Positions 62,593 through 64,000 of a DNA stretch of 64,000 bases are shown here, piece after piece. Numbering within the stretch: position 1 is the first letter of the stretch; the number at the start of each line of letters is the position of its first letter. The DNA is from an uncultured Lachnospiraceae bacterium (GTDB lineage Bacteria > Bacillota > Clostridia > Lachnospirales > Lachnospiraceae). A program made the translations under genes and the position numbers. Where the stretch lies: NCBI GenBank assembly GCA_947591155.1, contig CANQDA010000019.1:1-64000 (forward strand), given 5' to 3'. Under the pieces are notes generated by a model. That model searched no databases. It was not told where the DNA came from and saw only the letters and a program-made list of their open reading frames with translations.

Positions 62593-63213
62593 ATGGTAGC
62601 GATCATCGATTACGACGCCGGGAATCTGAAAAGTGTGGAGAAGGCGTTCACTTATCTCGGGGAAGACGCGAGGATTACGCGAAATCGGGAGGAAATTTTA
62701 TCAGCGGACCGTATCGTCCTGCCGGGCGTGGGCGCGTTCGGCGACGCGATGGATAAACTGCGTCAGTATGGGCTGGCCGAGGTGATCCGGGAAGCGGCCG
62801 CAGAGCGTATTCCGCTGCTCGGGATCTGTCTCGGACTCCAGCTTCTTTTCGAGTCGAGCGAGGAATCGCCGGGGGTGGATGGCCTTGGCCTGTGCAGGGG
62901 GAAGATCGTGCGCATCCCGGAGACTCCGGGCCTTAAAATCCCGCACATGGGTTGGAACTCGCTGCAGTACGATCATCAGGGCAGACTGTTTGACGGGATC
63001 CCGGAGGGATCATACGTCTATTTTGTGCATTCCTATTATCTGCGGGCGCAGGACGAGGAGATTGTGAAGGCGTCCACACAGTACGCGGCGTACATCCACG
63101 CTTCAATCGAGCAGGATAATCTCTTCGCGTGTCAATTTCATCCCGAGAAAAGCGGGGAGGTCGGACTGGCGATTTTGAGGAACTTTATTGGTATTCCCCG
63201 GGAAACCGTGTGA
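62593..63213 (+). CDS. hisH: Imidazole glycerol phosphate synthase, glutaminase subunit
   Basis: ATG 62593 (GGAGGAGA upstream) gives 206 residues starting MVAIIDYDAGNLKSVEKAFT. The class I glutaminase features are LPGVGAFGDAMDKL, LGICLGLQLLFESSEE (nucleophile Cys at about residue 80) and the His-x-Glu in CQFHPEKSG. HisH supplies ammonia to HisF. It sits 12.5 kb from the main his cluster, 107 bp upstream of hisF and without hisA between them. Confidence 0.97.
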   Translation: MVAIIDYDAGNLKSVEKAFTYLGEDARITRNREEILSADRIVLPGVGAFGDAMDKLRQYGLAEVIREAAAERIPLLGICLGLQLLFESSEESPGVDGLGLCRGKIVRIPETPGLKIPHMGWNSLQYDHQGRLFDGIPEGSYVYFVHSYYLRAQDEEIVKASTQYAAYIHASIEQDNLFACQFHPEKSGEVGLAILRNFIGIPRETV

Positions 63214-63320
63214 ACGGGATATTGTTTGCATTTATCATAGTGTGAAGGACAGTACGCTTTAAAGAGAATTGTACAACAGGATAGTCTTGTTTAGACATAA
63301 ACTGGAAAGCAGGGATTACT

Positions 63321-64000
63321 ATGTTTACAAAAAGAATCATTCCCTGCCTCGACGTTCATAACGGACGCGTGGTGAAGGGGGTCAATTTTGTGGATCTGAA
63401 GGACGCGGGTGATCCGGTCGAGATCGCCGCGGCGTACGACAAGGCCGGGGCGGATGAACTTGTATTTCTCGACATCACGGCGTCCTCGGACGCGCGCAGC
63501 ACTGTCGTGGACATGGTGCGCGAGGTGGCGAAAAAGGTCTTTATCCCGTTCACGGTGGGCGGAGGGATCCGCACGGTGGACGATTTTCGCATGCTGTTGC
63601 GCGAGGGAGCGGACAAGATCTCGGTCAATTCGGCCGCGATCCAGAATCCGGAGCTGATCCGGCAGGCGGCGGAGAAGTTCGGCCGCCAGTGCGTGGTCGT
63701 CGCGATCGACGCGAAACGGCGCGCGGACGGCAGCGGCTGGAACATCTATAAAAACGGCGGCCGTGTGGATATGGGGATCGACGCGGTCGCTTGGGCGGTG
63801 CAGGCGGACCGGCTCGGAGCGGGCGAGATCCTGCTCACCAGCATGGACTGCGACGGCACAAAGGCAGGCTACGACATCGAGCTCACCAGCACGATCGCGG
63901 AGCGCGTTTCCGTGCCGGTCATCGCGTCCGGTGGCGCCGGCACGATGGAGCATTTCTACGACGCGCTGACCGAAGGAAAGGCGGACGCGGCGCTCGCGGC
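63321..64000 (+). CDS. hisF: Imidazole glycerol phosphate synthase, cyclase subunit (partial)
   Basis: ATG 63321 (CAGGGATT upstream) opens a frame that runs off the right edge after 226 codons; the full protein is about 250. It has [15 protein letters not shown] (catalytic Asp 11 region), [22 protein letters not shown] (second catalytic Asp region), [14 protein letters not shown] and [15 protein letters not shown]. All residues missing from the HisF-like domain at 48816 are present here. HisF turns PRFAR plus ammonia into imidazole-glycerol phosphate and AICAR. Confidence 0.97.
   Translation, partial: MFTKRIIPCLDVHNGRVVKGVNFVDLKDAGDPVEIAAAYDKAGADELVFLDITASSDARSTVVDMVREVAKKVFIPFTVGGGIRTVDDFRMLLREGADKISVNSAAIQNPELIRQAAEKFGRQCVVVAIDAKRRADGSGWNIYKNGGRVDMGIDAVAWAVQADRLGAGEILLTSMDCDGTKAGYDIELTSTIAERVSVPVIASGGAGTMEHFYDALTEGKADAALA

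Noticed and set aside
1..64000. Search for tRNA, rRNA, CRISPR arrays, insertion sequences and phage genes
   Set aside because: No cloverleaf-type sequences, no regular repeat-spacer units and no transposase, integrase or phage motifs were seen.

Overview
The window is about 64 kb of bacterial chromosome from what looks like a spore-forming, anaerobic, high-GC member of the Lachnospiraceae (Clostridia). Evidence for sporulation is spoIVA, a cortex-hydrolase-type SleB protein, GerW/YtfJ, an alpha/beta small acid-soluble spore protein, YlbJ/SpoVV and a GerA/SpoVAF-family protein. Evidence for Lachnospiraceae is the gene order (fchA-folD, ruvAB, yloU-fakA-recG, rsmD-coaD, radical SAM-DUF2344-RNase G), an hisZ-dependent histidine pathway, and DUF6465 and DUF1846 proteins. 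Genes are mostly on the + strand, spaced as short operons with clear Shine-Dalgarno sites. No tRNA, rRNA, CRISPR array, insertion sequence or prophage was seen.

Layout: 1-1870 holds the end of fhs, then fchA and folD, three consecutive steps of tetrahydrofolate one-carbon metabolism. 1871-2643 has no conventional gene, but contains a promoter, a cobalamin riboswitch, a tiny reading frame and a terminator. 2644-5329 carries spoIVA and a spore-cortex-type hydrolase with wall-binding repeats. 5442-13424 is a housekeeping and division block: NusG-II protein, ruvAB, zapA, a U32 peptidase, and a FtsW/RodA polymerase whose 3' end overlaps out of frame with its penicillin-binding-protein partner. 13559-16123 has a NUDIX hydrolase, small unknowns, DUF2953 and gerW. 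16240-20797 has rpmB, divergent from yloU-fakA-recG. 20945-34875 is a mix of housekeeping genes (DUF1846, mgsA, SASP, rsmD-coaD, ylbJ, an M23 peptidase, a small ppGpp synthetase, RNA methyltransferase, HAD, YgiQ radical SAM, pseudouridine synthase).

34967-43830 is a signalling island. A LytTR response regulator and a GHKL sensor kinase, both on the - strand, flank two + strand genes: a REC-HD-GYP-GGDEF cyclic-di-GMP protein and a very large hybrid histidine kinase with two extracellular sensor regions, a receiver and an HPt domain. recU follows. 44755-50129 is a histidine operon (hisZ, hisG, hisD, hisB and hisIE fused to a degenerate HisF-like barrel). The remaining known his genes, hisH and hisF, sit 12.5 kb downstream at 62593-64000, and no hisA is present in the window. 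Between them lie an SH3-domain secreted protein, the radical SAM-DUF2344-RNase G trio, a spore germination protein, and an envelope cluster (two polysaccharide deacetylases and an NlpC/P60-like protein around a phosphoribosyltransferase-like gene).

The observations most worth follow-up are the orphan cobalamin-riboswitch transcription unit, the forced ftsW/pbp overlap, the catalytically dead HisF-like domain fused to HisIE, the nested signalling island, and a structured leader in front of the DUF1846 gene. All calls come from reading the sequence by eye; no database search was run.
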